Shown here: positions 44,743-46,253 of the stretch, one piece after another
Layout of the letters: each line of letters opens with the position of its first letter
Position numbering within the stretch: position 1 is the first letter of the stretch
Source of the DNA: Pseudoalteromonas sp. S2755
GTDB taxonomy: Bacteria; Pseudomonadota; Gammaproteobacteria; Enterobacterales; Alteromonadaceae
Direction: 5' to 3'
Assembly (NCBI RefSeq): GCF_005886535.1
Contig: NZ_PNDS01000086.1
Span: 1-46,253 of the forward strand
Length of the DNA: 46,253 nt
The notes under the pieces: generated by a model
What the model was told of the DNA's origin: nothing
The model's input: the letters and a program-made list of their open reading frames with translations, nothing else
The model's database searches: none
Program-made: the position numbers and the translations under genes

Positions 44743-46035
44743 ATGAATTTCAAAACTAGCCTTTTGGCCTCATTTGTTGGATTAGTATTTGCGGCTCCGA
44801 CACTGGCTGCTCCAAAAAACATTATTTACATGATTGGCGACGGTATGGGGCCGGCTTACACAACGGGTTACCGTTATTTTAAAGATGACTCTTCTACGAA
44901 AGTGGTTGACCCAACGATTTTTGACTCTATTTTGGTCGGTATGGCGCATACCTACCCAGACGACGACACAGTTGTAACAGATAGTGCAGCTGGCGCAACC
45001 GCCTTAAGTACAGGAACTAAAAGCTATAATGGCGCAATTGCGGTAGATACCCATAAAGAACATCTGGAAACAATGCTTGAAGTAGCGAAAAGAAAAGGTA
45101 AAACAACCGCACTTGTGGCAACATCGCAAATCAATCACGCAACACCTGCAAGTTTCGCGTCTCATAATGAATCGCGTCGTAACTATGACGATATTGCTAA
45201 TGATTACATAGACAATAAAATCGCAGGAAAACTACCAGTAGATCTTATGCTTGGTGGTGGCACTAAATACTTCATTCGTGAAGATAGAAATCTAGTTAAT
45301 GAATTTAAAGACGCAGGTTATCAGTACGTTGATGCTTTATCTAAGCTTGAAACGCTAAATAAAATTCCTGCGATTGGTCTGTTCGCGGAAGTAGGCCTGC
45401 CATTCGCAATTGATGAAGAGCCTCTGCGCCTAACTAAAATGACTAAAACGGCGCTATCATTATTGGAAAATCAAAATGATAAAGGCTTCTTCTTAATGAT
45501 TGAAGGTAGTCAGATTGACTGGTGTGGACATGCTAATGATATCGCTTGTGCTATGTATGAAATGGACGACTTTGCAGAGTCAATTAAGCTGGCAAAGGAC
45601 TTTGTTGATAACAATCCAGACACTATCTTGGTGATCACAGCAGATCACTCTACCGGTGGATTAACGCTTGGTGCGAATGGTCAGTATCGCTGGGAACGTG
45701 ATGTGGTCGCTAATGTGAAAGGTTCAGCGGGCGAGATTGCGAAAGCACTTGCAAAGGCAAAAGACGTTAAAGCAACGTGGCAAGAGCTCACTGGACTTGA
45801 GTATGACAGTGCGACTGAACTAAAAGTAAAAGAAGCACTTTCACAGGGTTCGAAGGCGCTTAGTGTTGTCGTAAAAGAGGCTATTAGTGATGCATCTTTC
45901 ACTGGTTGGACAACGGGTGGTCACACCGCTATCGATGTACAAGTGTTCGCCCATGGTAAAGGTAAAGAAGCCTTCATTGGCTCGCAAAATAATACTGCAA
46001 TTGCGGATAAACTGATTGGATTTATTAAAAAGTAG
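44743..46035 (+). CDS. phoA: Secreted alkaline phosphatase, PhoA family
   Basis: A 430-residue protein with a signal peptide (residues 1-22, ending PTLA). Motifs of the alkaline phosphatase family are complete: NIIYMIGDGMG (metal ligand Asp33), VVTDSAAGATALSTGTKS with nucleophile Ser81, FFLMIEGSQIDWCGHANDI, ITADHSTGGLTL and WTTGGHTAIDV. It hydrolyses phosphate monoesters in the periplasm with two zinc and one magnesium. The length and metal ligands suit the compact marine form rather than E. coli PhoA. A terminator follows. I see no clear Pho box, only a small hairpin in the leader (44670-44694). Confidence 0.93.
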   Translation: MNFKTSLLASFVGLVFAAPTLAAPKNIIYMIGDGMGPAYTTGYRYFKDDSSTKVVDPTIFDSILVGMAHTYPDDDTVVTDSAAGATALSTGTKSYNGAIAVDTHKEHLETMLEVAKRKGKTTALVATSQINHATPASFASHNESRRNYDDIANDYIDNKIAGKLPVDLMLGGGTKYFIREDRNLVNEFKDAGYQYVDALSKLETLNKIPAIGLFAEVGLPFAIDEEPLRLTKMTKTALSLLENQNDKGFFLMIEGSQIDWCGHANDIACAMYEMDDFAESIKLAKDFVDNNPDTILVITADHSTGGLTLGANGQYRWERDVVANVKGSAGEIAKALAKAKDVKATWQELTGLEYDSATELKVKEALSQGSKALSVVVKEAISDASFTGWTTGGHTAIDVQVFAHGKGKEAFIGSQNNTAIADKLIGFIKK

Positions 46036-46059
46036 AAATCTTTATCTATTATTCCACAT

Positions 46060-46094
46060 AAAGAAGGTCAGCATTTGCTGACCTTCTTTATTTT
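46060..46094 (+). terminator. Rho-independent terminator after phoA
   Basis: AAAGAAGGTCAGCA (46060-46073) pairs with TGCTGACCTTCTTT (46076-46089) across a two-base TT centre, followed by an A/T-rich tail, 24 bases after the phoA stop. Confidence 0.9.
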
Positions 46095-46109
46095 ACAGTG
46101 TTTGAAGAG

Positions 46110-46216
46110 ATAATATACCAATTAGCCTTAATACTTGCTCAATCTGAAGGAGCAAATCTGACGCTAACGGCGTTAAAAATTTCTCATTTAGAACAACTAA
46201 ATAGCAAAATTTTTGC
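46110..46216. repeat. Cluster of four palindromes, candidate dispersed intergenic repeat
   Basis: Four short inverted repeats follow one another: TTGCTC/GAGCAA (46135-46155), TAACG/CGTTA (46165-46175), ATTTAG/CTAAAT (46186-46202) and GCAAAA/TTTTGC (46204-46216). The wording (ATACCAATTAGCC, then TTCTCATTTAG and CTAAATAGC) is like intergenic repeats of Pseudoalteromonas and Shewanella that I recall only in general terms. No coding frame is seen to the right edge. Confidence 0.5.
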
Positions 46217-46253
46217 CTAGTTATCTACAAGATTTTCTCGCCTCAAAATAGAT

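Noticed and set aside
1..46253. CRISPR array, tRNA, rRNA or insertion sequence
   Set aside because: No regularly spaced short repeats other than the REP array, no tRNA-like arms and no transposase or integrase frame were found on reading.

Overview
The window looks like chromosomal DNA of a marine gammaproteobacterium in the Alteromonadales, most like Pseudoalteromonas. This is inferred from protein flavour, from an orphan second SecD-SecF pair, from a complete RpoE-ChrR singlet-oxygen operon of the kind found in Vibrio, Shewanella and Pseudoalteromonas, and from AT-rich intergenic DNA. No rRNA, tRNA, CRISPR array, insertion sequence or phage gene was recognised.

Left part (1-6980) is accessory. 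A secreted protein with a carbohydrate-binding-like domain runs off the left edge on the minus strand. A LysR regulator follows, then about 750 bases without a clear gene but with an 18-base operator-like palindrome. Next comes a two-gene module: a secreted helical protein with the layout of ClyA/HBL/XaxA alpha-pore-forming toxins, and a 782-residue secreted partner with a beta-rich N-terminus, a long helical middle with its own hydrophobic hairpin, and a beta-rich C-terminus. Two perfect hairpins separate the two genes. A tandem array of REP-type inverted pairs (REPIN-like, period about 103 bases) lies downstream. The pair is the best candidate here for an undescribed system.

Middle-left (6981-21872): an MFS exporter and a divergent LysR regulator, followed by an Old Yellow Enzyme ene-reductase; similar 15-base palindromes precede both transcription units, which suggests one small electrophile or xenobiotic regulon. 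Then a secreted S9 peptidase, a GTG-started metallophosphoesterase-like protein, a Tat-exported PhoD phosphatase, a PAS-GGDEF diguanylate cyclase, a MexEF-like RND pump, an MliC-type lysozyme inhibitor and a small unknown protein.

Middle (21974-35025): SecF-SecD without yajC, a proline-rich secreted unknown, HU-beta, then a ten-gene minus-strand operon read from 34392 down to 25889: ECF sigma factor, ChrR anti-sigma, DUF523-DUF1722 protein, photolyase, NTF2-like protein, SDR, FAD amine-oxidase-like protein, DUF1365 protein, cyclopropane-fatty-acid-synthase-like methyltransferase and DUF2878 membrane protein. Most genes overlap or nearly touch. A strong match to an ECF11-type promoter (TGATCC, 18 bases, TACTAA) sits just upstream of the sigma gene, so the operon is probably autoregulated and defends membrane lipids and DNA against singlet oxygen and light.

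Right part (35106-46253): an alkyltransferase-like DNA-repair protein overlapping a LysR gene, a divergent second RND pump pair, RNase D, FadD, an alpha/beta hydrolase and a secreted PhoA-type alkaline phosphatase. The last 120 bases hold a cluster of four palindromes that looks like a dispersed repeat. Several gene starts were moved inward from the longest open frame because a ribosome binding site and family alignment support the shorter form.
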